This document shows positions 27,101-35,947 of a stretch of DNA of 64,000 nucleotides, piece after piece (within the stretch, counting starts at the first letter, position 1; every line of letters starts with the position of its first letter). The translations under genes and the position numbers were made by a program. The stretch lies in contig QWDA01000009.1 of the NCBI GenBank assembly GCA_003605175.1, positions 1 through 64,000 on the forward strand. The letters run 5' to 3'. This DNA comes from Paracoccaceae bacterium. Lineage in GTDB: Bacteria; Pseudomonadota; Alphaproteobacteria; Rhodobacterales; Rhodobacteraceae. The notes below the pieces were generated by a model. The model was not told the DNA's origin. It saw nothing but the letters and a program-made list of their open reading frames with translations, and did no database searches.

Positions 27101-27734
27101 CCCGTTCGACCGTCGGGCGCAGGCGGAGATCGGGCTTGCGGATCTGGGCCGGCTGTTCGGGCCGGGTGGGCTGATCGACACGTTCTTCAACGAGGCGCTG
27201 GCGAGCCATGTGGACACCCGCACAAGGCCCTGGTCGCTCAAGAGCGGCGCGGGCGCGGCGGATCTGGGGATCTCGCCCGCCGTCCTGAAGCAGATGCAGA
27301 ACGCCGCCGAGATCCGCGATGCGTTCTTCCCGGCGGGGCCGCAGCCTTCGGTGCAGTTCCAGATGACGCCCTTTGCGCTCGACGACCAGGCGCAGGAGGT
27401 GATCCTCGAGGTGGACGGGCAGGCGGTGAAGTTCGAGCAGGGGCGCGGCGGGCGGCCGACGGCGTTCAAATGGCCGGGCGATGTGGGTTTCGCCGGGATC
27501 CAGCTCAAGCCGCCCTCGCAGCGCTCGGAGAGCGTGTTGTCGCGGAACGGGCCCTGGGCGTGGTTCCGGCTGCTGGACGCGGCCGAGCTCCGGCGCACCA
27601 GTGCGTCGGACCGCAAGCAGGTGATCTTCAACGTGGGCGGGCGGCTCGCGGTCTACGAGATGCAGTCGGGCTCGATCCTGAACCCGTTCGCGCTGCCGGC
27701 GCTGAACGATTTCTCCTGTCCCGAGACGTTCTGA
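24189..27734 (+). CDS. tssM: T6SS inner-membrane protein TssM (IcmF)
   Basis: 1181 aa, full-length IcmF. Two N-terminal transmembrane helices, a cytoplasmic NTPase-like domain with an intact Walker A, G-P-P-G-A-G-K-T at 132-139, and D-T-A-G-R-Y as the switch motif, a third transmembrane helix at about 445-465, and a long periplasmic region ending in the conserved W-P-G and F-x-W beta domain. It forms the envelope channel with TssL; in systems with TssJ its C-terminal domain binds that lipoprotein, absent here. One base separates the stop from tagF. Confidence 0.96.
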   Translation: MKKLGRILFSGVSITLFLAVVFSVCLWFLGGFLGFGAARPFESVAGRLVGIAIFWVIALIVILILLLRDKKKDEAMAEDIVTSAEPALGDNEMVASELAEMRDKLKAALGKLRKSKAGRRHLYELPWYVIIGPPGAGKTTAIVNSGLQFPLAEDMGKSAIGGVGGTRNCDWWFTDGAVLVDTAGRYTTQESDAEADNAAWLGFLSILKKHRPRQPVNGAIVAISLSDLSMQDEISQKSHAVAVRRRLHELREKLGVRFPVYVLFTKADLLAGFEQFFDDLGKEERGQVWGFTLPVDTNKTEAGAIQGFDAEFQLLLDRLNQQSVAKLQHETDPARRSLIAGFPQQVASVRQTARDFLTELFQENRYEQRQFLRGIYFTSGTQEGTPIDRLMLGMARTFGIGRQAIGAGQGSGRSYFLTRLFDQVIFRESGLVSADDKVERRYRWTRVAAIAAAVLVTVGLGGMWTRSYLGNRELIDDVQTRIAAYRTAAKAIPGSPVADTDLPGVVPALNILRDLPVNRVTGRESVPDGLGWGLYQGKILGSEGGQAYRAALNEHLLPRLLLRLQDQMQGSINEPDVLYEALKVYLMLGQAGPMNDALVKDWLTVDWQLSYPGADREQLRADLVGHLDALLSQPMVEIPLNGDLVARVQGVLTQMPQAQRLYNGIVGSTAATSLPQWRLTDVGGPAVARAIVRSSGKQLNEGIPGIYTYKGFHDVFLPEALGVAERIKRDAWVLGPAAAEQIQSETALTALSRDVLGLYFDDYVSAYDGMLGDIDIIPLNSPSHAAEVTNVLSGPTSPIAKILTAVADETRLTEDRSSAAEAGGEAGLDELQKAATRKVSPALQKILAASAADGSTPRPPGAYVEDRFDWLQKFVAKEDGQQSQLDLMLATLREIYQELSNIATGVSTGNAATLIRFQGEAKELPGPMGRWATQIAQGSSGISADSTRAGINARWQGEVLPFCKEAITGKYPFDRRAQAEIGLADLGRLFGPGGLIDTFFNEALASHVDTRTRPWSLKSGAGAADLGISPAVLKQMQNAAEIRDAFFPAGPQPSVQFQMTPFALDDQAQEVILEVDGQAVKFEQGRGGRPTAFKWPGDVGFAGIQLKPPSQRSESVLSRNGPWAWFRLLDAAELRRTSASDRKQVIFNVGGRLAVYEMQSGSILNPFALPALNDFSCPETF

Positions 27735-27735
27735 C

Positions 27736-28407
27736 ATGGCCGGGTTCGGAGCTTTCGGAAAGATGCCCGCGCTGGGGGATTTCTTCCGGCTTTCGCCGCC
27801 CCCCGGCTTCGTCGAGGCCTGGGACCCCTGGCTGCAGGCGCGGCTACTCGACCTGCGCGAGGCCCTGGGCGCGGGCTGGCGCGAGGCCTATCTGGGCGCG
27901 CCGATCTGGCGCTTCACCCTGAGCCCCGGCCTTGCGGGCGGGGCGGCGGTGCTTGGGGTGCTGATGCCCTCGGTGGACCGGGTCGGCCGGGATTTTCCGC
28001 TGACGCTGATGGCGGCGGTGCCGGGCGGGGTTTCGGCCTTCGGGCTCCATGCGGCGGGCGAAGCGGCCTTCGCGGATCTGGAGGAGCTGGCGCTGGCGGC
28101 CCTGGGCGACGGGATGGACCTGGAGCGGCTGGGGGCCGGGCTGGCCGGGGTCGCGCTGCCGGGCGCGGTTGCGCCGCGCGTGCTGGGCCGGGGTCCGGGG
28201 CATCTGGCGTTGGCGGCGGGCGCGGGCGCGGCACCGGCGCTTCTCGACGCGATGGCGGGCGGCTGGGCGCAACCTTCGGTCTGGAGCGCGGTTCTGGACG
28301 AAGGGACGCGAGTGATGCTGTCGGAGGGGTTGCCGGGGCCGGAGCGGGCGCGGGCGCTGTTCGACCTTGCCGCGCCGATCTGGCAGGGCGGGGAGGCGGC
28401 GGCATGA
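27736..28407 (+). CDS. tagF: TagF, T6SS post-translational regulator
   Basis: 223 aa. DUF2094/TagF signature G-A-F-G-K-M-P-A-L-G-D-F-F-R and D-P-W-L-Q-A-R-L, then W-R-F-T-L-S-P-G and G-V-L-M-P-S-V-D-R-V-G-R-D-F-P-L-T. In other bacteria TagF represses assembly by sequestering Fha. The stop overlaps the pppA start (ATGA), and in some species tagF and pppA are fused into one protein, which supports a joint role in switching the system off. Confidence 0.92.
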   Translation: MAGFGAFGKMPALGDFFRLSPPPGFVEAWDPWLQARLLDLREALGAGWREAYLGAPIWRFTLSPGLAGGAAVLGVLMPSVDRVGRDFPLTLMAAVPGGVSAFGLHAAGEAAFADLEELALAALGDGMDLERLGAGLAGVALPGAVAPRVLGRGPGHLALAAGAGAAPALLDAMAGGWAQPSVWSAVLDEGTRVMLSEGLPGPERARALFDLAAPIWQGGEAAA

Positions 28408-29117
28408 GCCTTATCCGGCACAGCGCGGTGACCCATGTGGGCAAGGTGCGGCAGTTGAACGAGGATTCGATCCTCTCGCTGCCCGACCAGCGGATCTGGG
28501 TCGTGGCCGACGGGATGGGCGGCCATGCGGCGGGCGATTTCGCCAGCCAGACCATCGTCGAGACGGTGGCGGCGATCACGCCGGACCTGCCGCCCGCCGA
28601 GCGGATGCAGGCGCTGCGGGGTGCGCTGAACGCGTCGCACGTGGCGGTGCAGGCGGAATCGGCGCGCCGGGGCGGCGCCACGGTGGGCGCCGCGGTGGTG
28701 GCGCTGATGGTGACGGACGGGCATTTCGTGGCGTTCTGGGCCGGGGATTGCCGGCTCTATCGGATGCGCGACGGGCAGATCGAGCTTCTGACCACCGACC
28801 ATTCCCTGGTGGCCGAGCTGGTGATGACCGGCAGGCTGAGCTGGGACGAGGCGGATCTGCATCCGCAATCGAACGCGATCACAAGGGCCATCGGCGTGGG
28901 CGAGGAGGCGGGGCTCGAGAAGATCCGCGGCGAGATCCTGCCGGGCGACCGGTTCCTTCTATGCTCGGACGGGCTGAACAAGCATGCCGGGTTCGAGGTG
29001 CTGCGCCGCGCGATGGCCGGCACGCCGATCGAGATCGTGGCCGACAAGCTGCTGCAGATCGCGCTCGATGGCGGCGGCGAGGACAACGTGTCGGTGATCG
29101 TGGTGGACGTGATCTGA
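28404..29117 (+). CDS. pppA: PppA, PP2C-type phosphatase of the T6SS
   Basis: 237 aa PP2C domain. Metal-binding and catalytic motifs are intact: R-Q-L-N-E-D-S-I, V-V-A-D-G-M-G-G-H-A-A-G-D-F-A-S, C-S-D-G-L-N-K-H and G-E-D-N-V-S-V-I-V-V-D-V. It is expected to dephosphorylate Fha and antagonise PpkA. Last gene of the long forward T6SS run; the next gene is on the opposite strand and converges on it with a 14-bp gap. Confidence 0.94.
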   Translation: MSLIRHSAVTHVGKVRQLNEDSILSLPDQRIWVVADGMGGHAAGDFASQTIVETVAAITPDLPPAERMQALRGALNASHVAVQAESARRGGATVGAAVVALMVTDGHFVAFWAGDCRLYRMRDGQIELLTTDHSLVAELVMTGRLSWDEADLHPQSNAITRAIGVGEEAGLEKIRGEILPGDRFLLCSDGLNKHAGFEVLRRAMAGTPIEIVADKLLQIALDGGGEDNVSVIVVDVI

Positions 29118-29131
29118 TGCGCGGAGCGGTG

Positions 29132-29983
29132 TCAGATCAGGCCCTGGGCGCGCCATTCCTCGAGCTTTTCCTGGCTGACCTCGAAATGCATCGAATCCTC
29201 GCGCCCGTAGCCGGCGCCCCAGACCCAGCCCTCGGCGAGGAAGAAATCCTTCATGATGAGAAGCCCGAGCTGGGTCTTGCCATCGCCGAACACGTCGAGC
29301 TTGCCGTCGATGTTGATGTCCACCGCGAGGCCGAAGGCATGGGTCGAGGCCCGGCCGACGGTGCCGCGGATCTGGCGCACGCAGAGCGAGCCCGAGGTGG
29401 CGATCCGGTCGAGCAGGTCCTTGTCGGTGCGGGCCACCTCGTCGAAGATCCGGCGCAGGCTCTCGACGGCGGGTTCGAGCATGCGTACGTTGATCGGGCC
29501 CACGTTCTCGGTCCTGAGGAGCGCGGCGAGCGTGGGGTTGGTCATTTCCGCGCAGGTGTCGCCGAGCGTTTCGGAGGGGCTGCCAAGGAAGCCTTCGAGG
29601 AAGGTCGGCGTGGCGACGGTGAAGCCCTTGTTGAGCGTCCGCCGGTCGGGAATCAGCACGGTCGAGGCATAATCGCCGAGGATGCTGTTCTCGCCGTCGT
29701 CGTAGATTTCGCCCTCGACGGGGGCCGAGGAGACGGGACCGGATTGTTCGAGCCGCAGGATGTCGGTCCGGAGCGCGGCGATCTCGTCGCGCAGGCTCTC
29801 GATCTGGCCCTCGAGCTTGATGATCCGGATCCGGGCGTCGGAATCGACCGCCGCGCCGCCCGCGCCCTCGCCGGCGATGAAGGCCTGGTCGTCGGCCGGC
29901 AGCATTGTCGAGATCGCGAACCAGGCAAGCCCGATGACGAGAACGGCGATCAACGCCGCGATGAGACCGATGACGATACGCAC
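29132..29983 (-). CDS. Membrane-anchored M15-type D-Ala-D-Ala carboxypeptidase-like protein
   Basis: 283 aa. One N-terminal transmembrane helix (about 3-27) and a coiled coil (about 50-80: R-I-I-K-L-E-G-Q-I-E-S-L-R-D-E-I-A-A-L-R). The C-terminal domain carries the M15 (VanY/DacB-like) zinc motif S-T-H-A-F-G-L-A-V-D with His215 and Asp222, and the third ligand His266 in S-M-H-F-E. Likely cuts peptidoglycan stem peptides in the periplasm. It sits between pppA and the ompA-ppkA pair, so it may open the wall for T6SS assembly. An effector role is less likely because of the anchor. Not a known tss gene. Confidence 0.75.
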   Translation of the reverse strand: MRIVIGLIAALIAVLVIGLAWFAISTMLPADDQAFIAGEGAGGAAVDSDARIRIIKLEGQIESLRDEIAALRTDILRLEQSGPVSSAPVEGEIYDDGENSILGDYASTVLIPDRRTLNKGFTVATPTFLEGFLGSPSETLGDTCAEMTNPTLAALLRTENVGPINVRMLEPAVESLRRIFDEVARTDKDLLDRIATSGSLCVRQIRGTVGRASTHAFGLAVDINIDGKLDVFGDGKTQLGLLIMKDFFLAEGWVWGAGYGREDSMHFEVSQEKLEEWRAQGLI

Positions 29984-30153
29984 TGCTCTTGGGGTCCGCG
30001 TTCTGGTTCAACCCGGGCGCGAGGGTGGGCGACGGGCTGGCCCGTGTCAATGACCCCGAAGAAACGGCTAACCCTTGGACCGACAATAAGATTGGAACTC
30101 GGGTGGCTTTCCTGTAGCCTGTATAATGACAACTTGCTTGCGAGTATGATGAA

Positions 30154-30705
30154 ATGAAACGCACTTTCGTACCCCTTGCCCTTGCCGCCCTGGCCGGGCT
30201 CGCGCCGCTTGCCGCTTATGCGCAATCGGCCGAAACGATGACCGAGGCCGAGATCGCCGAACGGTTCCAGAACCAGAAGACCCGGAGCCTCGTGCTTGCC
30301 CCGGTGGGCGGCGCGGCCACGACCACCGAGACCACCGCCGAAAGCGCCGCGACCGAGATCGCGCCCGCCGGCGGCGAGGTCTTCATCAACATCGCCTTCG
30401 ATTTCGATTCCGCCGCGCTGCGCGAGGATCAGAAGCCGAAGCTCACCAAGCTCTGCAACGTGATCCGCGATATCGACATCGATGCGTTCGAGATCCTCGG
30501 CCACACCGATTCCTCGGGCTCCGCCGAGTACAACCAGCGCCTCTCGAAGCTCCGCGCCGAGGAGGTGAAACGTTACATGGTGGGCGATTGCGGCATCGAC
30601 CCGAACCGTCTCGTCGCGGTCGGCCTCGGCGAGAGCGACCCGCTCGACCCGTCCAATCCGCGCGCCGACGAGAACCGCCGCGTCGAATTCCAGGTGTCGA
30701 GCTGA
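30154..30705 (+). CDS. OmpA-family peptidoglycan-binding protein
   Basis: 183 aa with a signal peptide ending A-Y-A-Q-S. A short Thr/Ala linker precedes an OmpA C-terminal domain (about 75-182: I-A-F-D-F-D-S-A-A-L, I-L-G-H-T-D-S-S-G-S-A-E-Y-N-Q-R-L-S, N-R-R-V-E-F). No lipobox Cys is seen at the cleavage site. It sits 37 bp before ppkA. It may help tether the secretion apparatus or the PpkA sensor domain to the wall; that link is inference. Confidence 0.85.
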   Translation: MKRTFVPLALAALAGLAPLAAYAQSAETMTEAEIAERFQNQKTRSLVLAPVGGAATTTETTAESAATEIAPAGGEVFINIAFDFDSAALREDQKPKLTKLCNVIRDIDIDAFEILGHTDSSGSAEYNQRLSKLRAEEVKRYMVGDCGIDPNRLVAVGLGESDPLDPSNPRADENRRVEFQVSS

Positions 30706-30742
30706 GGCCCGGCCGGGCGTCGGCTGAAGCGGGAGGACCCGA

Positions 30743-32869
30743 ATGACCGGAGCGCGGTCCGGCGCGATCTTTCAGGTCGGCGACCTCCTGAACAATACCT
30801 ACCGGATCGAGGCGATCCTGGGCCGGGGCGGCACCTCGGAGGTGTACCGGGGCCGGAGCGAGATCTCCGGCCACCTGGTGGCCCTGAAGGCGCTGCGCTC
30901 GGAATTCTCGGCCAACGAGGACTTCATCACGCTGATGCGGCGTGAGGAGGAGATCCGCGAGATCCGGCACGACGCGATCGTGCGCTATTTCCACAACCAG
31001 CGCACCGCCGATGGCGTGGTCTTCCTGATCATGGACTATGTCGACGGGCCGGGCCTCGACCGGAAGATGAAGGAAGGCGGCATGTCGGCCGCCGATCTCC
31101 TGACCGTGGCAGGCCGGGTGGCCGAGGGGCTGCAGGCGGCGCATGCCAAGAATATCGTCCATCGCGATCTCTCGCCCGACAACATCATCCTGAGGAACGG
31201 CGATCCCGCCGATGCGGTGATCATCGATTTCGGGATCGCCAAGGACACCAATCCCGGCGCCGAGACAGTGGTGGGCAACGAGTTCGCCGGGAAATACGCC
31301 TATGCCGCGCCCGAGCAGCTCTCGGGGCAGTCGGACGCGCGAACCGATATCTACTCGCTGGGCGCGCTTCTGCTGGCGACGTTCCGGGGCGCCTCGCCCA
31401 GCGTGGGGAAGAACCCGCTCGAGGTGATCGAGGGAAAATCCTTGCCGCTCGATACCACGGGCGTGCCGGAGCCCCTGAAGAGCCTGATCGACCGGATGAC
31501 CGCGCCGGACCCGGCGGATCGGTTTGCCTCCGCCGCCGCGCTTCTGGAGGGAATCCGGGGCGGCGGGGTGGCGGCGATGCCGGAGGTGGACAGCGACGCG
31601 ACGGTGATCGCGCCCCGGCCCGTGCCGGCGAAATCGGCGGTGAAGCCCGCGCCGGCGCCCGCGGAAAAGACGAAGGGCAGGGGCGGGCTTTTCGCCGTGC
31701 TCGCATTCGTGCTGATCGCAGCGGCGGGGGGCGGGGCCTATCTGTCGGGGATGTTCGACAGCGTGGTCCCGAGCCTTCCGGTGGCCGAACCCTATACGCT
31801 CACCATGGCGCGGGCGGAGGGTGGCTCGCCGCAGGCGCGGGGCCATGTGCCGAGCGAGGAGGTGTCTGCCGCATTGGGCCAGCGCATCGCGGCGATGGGC
31901 GGACATGCCGACCTGACGCTCGCGCGCGGCGATATCGACCCGGACTGGGGCGCGGAGATGCTGCAGCTCTTCGAGGTGATCTCGCCCCTGCCGGAGTGGC
32001 GGATCGAGGTCGAGGGCAACCGGGTGGCGGTGACCGGCGTGACCGAGGACCGCGCGGAACATCAGGTGCTGAACGGGATCACGTTGCCCGGCGCGCTCAT
32101 CGGCGGCATCTCGGTCGAGCTGCGGCCCCGGGTGCTGGAGCCGCGGGCGCTCTCGCCGGTCCTGGCGAGCTTCGCCGATTGCGGCGAGCTCCGGCTCGTC
32201 AACCCGCCGATGACCGGTTATCCGACCGGGGCCGAGGTGGCGGTCACCGGCAAGGTCGCGAGCGCGACCACCCGACAGGGCCTGATCGACGCGCTGCAGG
32301 CGGCGGTGGGGAACCGGCGCGTCAGCGTCGATCTCGAGGAGCTGAACCCGACCCTGTGCCTGATCGACCAGGCGCTGCCCGCGGCACCGCCGGGCGGTTT
32401 CGCGATCGGCTTCGGCAATGGCGAGACCGGTTCGCGCAACCCGTCGGGGCGCTTCGTGGTGGGGCAGAACCCGGTGATCGACATCACCATTCCCGCCGAT
32501 GCGACGGACGGCTACCTCTATGTCTCGGCGCTGGACGTTTCGGGGAACGTGTTCCACCTGTTGCCCAACGTCTATATCGAGGACAACTCGCTTGCCGCGC
32601 TGCGGGGCGGGCAGGAGGGGCCGGTGCTGCTGCGGGTGGCCTATTCTCTGAAGGAGGCCGAGGACGCGGGCGGGCGCAAGCTGGCGTTCAACGTGGACGA
32701 TTCCGCGCTCGGCAAGACCGAGATCGTGGTGATCCATGCCGACGCGCCGATCCTGAACGGCACGCGGCCGATCACCGAGAGCGCGGAGGGCTTCGCCCAG
32801 GCGATCCGGGAGCGGTCGGGGCCGGTGAGGTCGCTGGACAGCCGGATCCTGGTGACGGCGGCGCAGTAG
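30743..32869 (+). CDS. ppkA: PpkA-like Ser/Thr protein kinase with periplasmic tail
   Basis: 708 aa. N-terminal Hanks kinase (about 12-270): G-R-G-G-T-S-E-V glycine loop, V-A-L-K Lys, catalytic I-V-H-R-D-L-S-P-D-N-I and I-D-F-G-I-A-K. One transmembrane helix near 313-335 puts the tail in the periplasm. The tail has a BON-like stretch, two Cys, and a beta-rich module (Y-L-Y-V-S-A-L-D-V-S-G-N-V-F-H-L-L-P-N) like DUF4384, closely matching the first gene of the window. Expected to phosphorylate Fha on an envelope signal. Transcribed with the OmpA-type gene. Confidence 0.9.
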   Translation: MTGARSGAIFQVGDLLNNTYRIEAILGRGGTSEVYRGRSEISGHLVALKALRSEFSANEDFITLMRREEEIREIRHDAIVRYFHNQRTADGVVFLIMDYVDGPGLDRKMKEGGMSAADLLTVAGRVAEGLQAAHAKNIVHRDLSPDNIILRNGDPADAVIIDFGIAKDTNPGAETVVGNEFAGKYAYAAPEQLSGQSDARTDIYSLGALLLATFRGASPSVGKNPLEVIEGKSLPLDTTGVPEPLKSLIDRMTAPDPADRFASAAALLEGIRGGGVAAMPEVDSDATVIAPRPVPAKSAVKPAPAPAEKTKGRGGLFAVLAFVLIAAAGGGAYLSGMFDSVVPSLPVAEPYTLTMARAEGGSPQARGHVPSEEVSAALGQRIAAMGGHADLTLARGDIDPDWGAEMLQLFEVISPLPEWRIEVEGNRVAVTGVTEDRAEHQVLNGITLPGALIGGISVELRPRVLEPRALSPVLASFADCGELRLVNPPMTGYPTGAEVAVTGKVASATTRQGLIDALQAAVGNRRVSVDLEELNPTLCLIDQALPAAPPGGFAIGFGNGETGSRNPSGRFVVGQNPVIDITIPADATDGYLYVSALDVSGNVFHLLPNVYIEDNSLAALRGGQEGPVLLRVAYSLKEAEDAGGRKLAFNVDDSALGKTEIVVIHADAPILNGTRPITESAEGFAQAIRERSGPVRSLDSRILVTAAQ

Positions 32870-32921
32870 GGGGGCCTGCGCGTCGTTCCGGCCTGAACCC
32901 ACCCGCAGCCAAGAAGTGCAA

Positions 32922-33060
32922 GCCGGGCGAGCGCCTGCCGTGGGATGGCGCCGCAACGGCTGAGCGGTGCGCTTTATGGTGCAAGCCCGCCGCACAAATG
33001 TTCGGCGCGGAAAGTTGCCAGAGCGCCAGCCCGCCGGAACGGGCAGGCGCTCGCCCGGCG
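32922..33060 (+). repeat. Type 1 composite inverted repeat, copy 2
   Basis: Left arm GCCGGGCGAGCGCCTGCCG then GGGATGGCGCCGCAAC; spacer with GTGCGCTTTATGGTGC; right arm GAGCGCCAGCCCG then GGGCAGGCGCTCGCCCGGCG. It fills most of the 234 bp between the convergent ppkA and fba genes. Confidence 0.75.
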
Positions 33061-33103
33061 CCTTCGGCGCTGATCGGGCGGGGGATGAACCCTCAGGCGG
33101 GCG

Positions 33104-33997
33104 TCAGCCCGCGATGGAAGCCTGGTAGATGCCCTCGATGGTCTCGGCGAGCACGGCGTCGAAATCCGCGTCGCTCTGCCCGGCCGAGAGGCCCTCGGTC
33201 AGCGCGCGGGAGAAACTGGCGATCACGCCGGTGTTCTGCGCGAGGAGCGCGTTGGCCTCCTGCCGCGAATAGCCGCCCGAAAGCGCCACGACCTTCATCA
33301 CCCTGGGGTGGTCGACCAGCGGCTTGTACTGGTTCGGCTTGGTCGGCAGCGAGAGCTTGAGCATGATCTCCTGGCCCTCGGGGATGCTGTCGAGCCCCTT
33401 CAGGATCTCGTCCAGCACGATGTCCTCGGCCGCGGCCTTGTCGGCGATGGTGATGGTCACTTCCGGCTCGAGGATCGGCACGAGGCCCTTGGCGAGGATC
33501 TGGTGGCCGTAATCGAACTGCTGGGCGATGTTTGCGGCGATGCCGGTCCGGGAGGCGGCGTCGATCACCGAGCGCATCTTGGTGCCGAACACGCCCTTGG
33601 CGACCGCGCGGTCGAGCACCGCGTCGAGCCCGGGCATCGGTTTCATCAGCTTCACGCCGTCGGCAGCCTCGGCGAGGCCCTTGTCGACCTTGAGGAAGGG
33701 CACGACCTGGCGTTTCGTCCAGAGGTACTCGGCGGTGGGCACCCCATCGATCTCGCGGTCCATGGTCTGTTCGAACAGGATCGCGCCGATCACCTTGTCG
33801 CCGGTGAAGGCGGGCGACTTGATGATCCGGGCGCGCATCGCGTGGATCAGGTCGAACATCGCGTCGTCGCCGGAATACTCGCTCTCGTCGATGCCGTAGA
33901 GCTTGAGCGCCTTGGGCGTCGAGCCGCCGGACTGGTCGAGCGCGGCGATGAAGCCCTTGCCGTTCCGCATCTGGGTTGCCTGGGTCTGGTCTGGCAT
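33104..33997 (-). CDS. fba: Class I fructose-bisphosphate aldolase
   Basis: 297 aa, the normal length for the bacterial class I family. F-I-A-A-L-D-Q-S-G-G-S-T-P-K-A-L near the start and L-V-P-I-L-E-P-E-V-T-I are family signatures; this class forms a Schiff base with Lys and needs no metal. It splits fructose-1,6-bisphosphate in glycolysis and runs in reverse in gluconeogenesis and the Calvin cycle. Start at 33997 has GTGAGGGG upstream; an in-frame TTG at 34021 is less likely. Lies 120 bp after pgk on the same strand, probably co-transcribed. Confidence 0.92.
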   Translation of the reverse strand: MPDQTQATQMRNGKGFIAALDQSGGSTPKALKLYGIDESEYSGDDAMFDLIHAMRARIIKSPAFTGDKVIGAILFEQTMDREIDGVPTAEYLWTKRQVVPFLKVDKGLAEAADGVKLMKPMPGLDAVLDRAVAKGVFGTKMRSVIDAASRTGIAANIAQQFDYGHQILAKGLVPILEPEVTITIADKAAAEDIVLDEILKGLDSIPEGQEIMLKLSLPTKPNQYKPLVDHPRVMKVVALSGGYSRQEANALLAQNTGVIASFSRALTEGLSAGQSDADFDAVLAETIEGIYQASIAG

Positions 33998-34117
33998 GTC
34001 GCGCCCCTCACCTGAAATCAATTAAACTTCGGGCCCTCGGCCCCCGCAGGCGGTTCTAGGCGAGGGGGGGACCGGGCGCAATCATGGTGACGCTAACGGT
34101 TTCCGGTTTCGCGACGA

Positions 34118-35299
34118 TCAGCCCCGGTCGAGCGCCGCGACGCCGGGGAGCGTCTTGCCTTCCATCCATTCGAGGAAGGCGCCGCCGGCGGTGGAGACGT
34201 AGGTGAAGCTCTCCGCCGCGCCGGCCTTGTTGAGCGCGGCGACGGTGTCGCCGCCGCCGGCGACGGAGACGAGGGCGCCTTTCAGGGTCAGTTCGGCGGC
34301 CTGTTTCGCGGCGGCATTGGTGGCGGTGTCGAAGGGCTCGATCTCGAAGGCGCCGAGCGGGCCGTTCCAGATCAGCGTTTTCGCGGTTTCGAAGACCTGC
34401 GCGATGCGGGCGACGGTGGCGCGGCCGGCGTCGAGGATGATCGCGTCGGCGGGGCAGGCGTCGGCGGCGACGGTCTCGGACGGCGCGCCGGCCCTGAACT
34501 CGCGGGCGACGACGACGTCGGTCGGGAGCACGATCTCGCAGGCGGCTTCCTCGGCGCGGGCGAGAATGTCGCGGGCGGTGTCGGCCATCTCGTGCTCGGC
34601 GAGCGACTTGCCCACGTCGATGCCCTTGGCGGCGAGGAAAGTGTTGGCCATGCCGCCGCCGATCACCAGGTAGTCGACCTTCCGGACGAGGTTGGTCAGA
34701 AGTTCGAGCTTGGTCGAGACCTTGGCGCCGCCGACCACCGCCACGACGGGCCGGGTGGGCGTGCCGAGCGCGGCTTCGAGGGCCTTGAGTTCGGCCTCCA
34801 TGAGGCGCCCCGCGCAGGAGGGCAGGAGATGCGCGATGCCCTCGGTCGAGGCATGCGCCCGGTGCGCGGCGGAGAAGGCGTCGTTGCAGTAGACATCGCC
34901 GAGCGAGGCGAGGAACTGCGCCATCTGCGGGTCGTTCGCCTCTTCCATCGGCGTGAAGCGGGTGTTCTCGACGAGCACCACCGCGTCGGAAGGGAGCGCG
35001 TCGAGCGCGGCGCGGGCGGGCCTCTCGACGAAGGTCACGGGCCGCCCCAGCGCGGTTTCGAGCGCGGGCAGGGTGATCCGCAGGCTCATCTCGGGGTCGG
35101 GCTTGCCCTTGGGCCGGCCGAAATGGGCCAGGAGCACCGGGCGGCCGCCCCTGGCGAGGATGTCCATGACCGTCGGCACGATCCGTTCGATGCGGGTCGC
35201 GTCGGTCACGCGGCCGTTTTCGACCGGCACGTTGATATCGACGCGGGTCAGCACCGTCTTGCCGGCGATGTCGAGGTCGTCGAGGGTCTTCCAGGCCAT
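34118..35299 (-). CDS. pgk: Phosphoglycerate kinase
   Basis: 393 aa, full length. Conserved segments: [44 protein letters not shown] and G-G-G-D-T-V-A-A. Transfers phosphate between 1,3-bisphosphoglycerate and ADP. Divergent from the cyclophilin pair, with 141 bp between them; precedes fba. Confidence 0.96.
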   Translation of the reverse strand: MAWKTLDDLDIAGKTVLTRVDINVPVENGRVTDATRIERIVPTVMDILARGGRPVLLAHFGRPKGKPDPEMSLRITLPALETALGRPVTFVERPARAALDALPSDAVVLVENTRFTPMEEANDPQMAQFLASLGDVYCNDAFSAAHRAHASTEGIAHLLPSCAGRLMEAELKALEAALGTPTRPVVAVVGGAKVSTKLELLTNLVRKVDYLVIGGGMANTFLAAKGIDVGKSLAEHEMADTARDILARAEEAACEIVLPTDVVVAREFRAGAPSETVAADACPADAIILDAGRATVARIAQVFETAKTLIWNGPLGAFEIEPFDTATNAAAKQAAELTLKGALVSVAGGGDTVAALNKAGAAESFTYVSTAGGAFLEWMEGKTLPGVAALDRG

Positions 35300-35440
35300 G
35301 TTCCGTCTCCCACCGGGTGATTGCGCCTTTCACACCCCAGCAAAGCCCCGCCGTCAACCGGCTTGCCCGCGCGCAGGCCCTTTTCCTCCGGCGCGGCGCG
35401 TCCTAGGGTCCGCCGCGAACGAGATTGAAGGGAGGCCTCC

Positions 35441-35947
35441 ATGGCCGAGATCAAGGACCCCGAGAACACCATTCTGATCGAGCTGAAGGGTGGCACCGTC
35501 GCGATCGAGCTGATGCCCGAGATCGCGCCCAAGCATTGCGAGCGGATGAAGGAACTGGCGCGCGAGGGCGCCTATGACGGCGTGATCTTCCACCGGGTGA
35601 TTGACGGGTTCATGGCCCAGTCGGGCGATGTGGAGCATGGCGTTTTCGGCGAGGCGCTGAACCTGCGCCGGGCGGGCACCGGCGGGTCGGACAAGCCGAA
35701 CTTGCCGGCGGAATTCTCCAAGCTGCCCCATGACCGGGGCACCCTGGGCGCGGCGCGGTCGCAGGCGCCGAATTCGGCGAACAGCCAGTTCTTCATCAAC
35801 TTCAGCGACAACCATTTCCTGAACGGGCAATACACGGTCTACGGCCGGGTGATCGACGGCATGGACCATGTGGACGCGATCCAGCGCGGCGAGCCGCCGA
35901 TGAACCCCGACCGGATGCTGAGCGTGAAGGTGGCCGCCGATGCGTAG
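35441..35947 (+). CDS. Cytoplasmic cyclophilin-type peptidyl-prolyl isomerase
   Basis: 168 aa, no signal peptide. Cyclophilin core: F-H-R-V-I-D-G-F-M-A-Q-S-G-D, then N-S-Q-F-F-I-N-F and Y-T-V-Y-G-R-V-I-D-G-M. Catalyses proline cis-trans isomerisation. GGGAGGC precedes the ATG. Its TAG stop overlaps the next gene's start (ATGCGTAG); the two proteins share the same fold, so they form a duplicated pair with different locations. Confidence 0.93.
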   Translation: MAEIKDPENTILIELKGGTVAIELMPEIAPKHCERMKELAREGAYDGVIFHRVIDGFMAQSGDVEHGVFGEALNLRRAGTGGSDKPNLPAEFSKLPHDRGTLGAARSQAPNSANSQFFINFSDNHFLNGQYTVYGRVIDGMDHVDAIQRGEPPMNPDRMLSVKVAADA

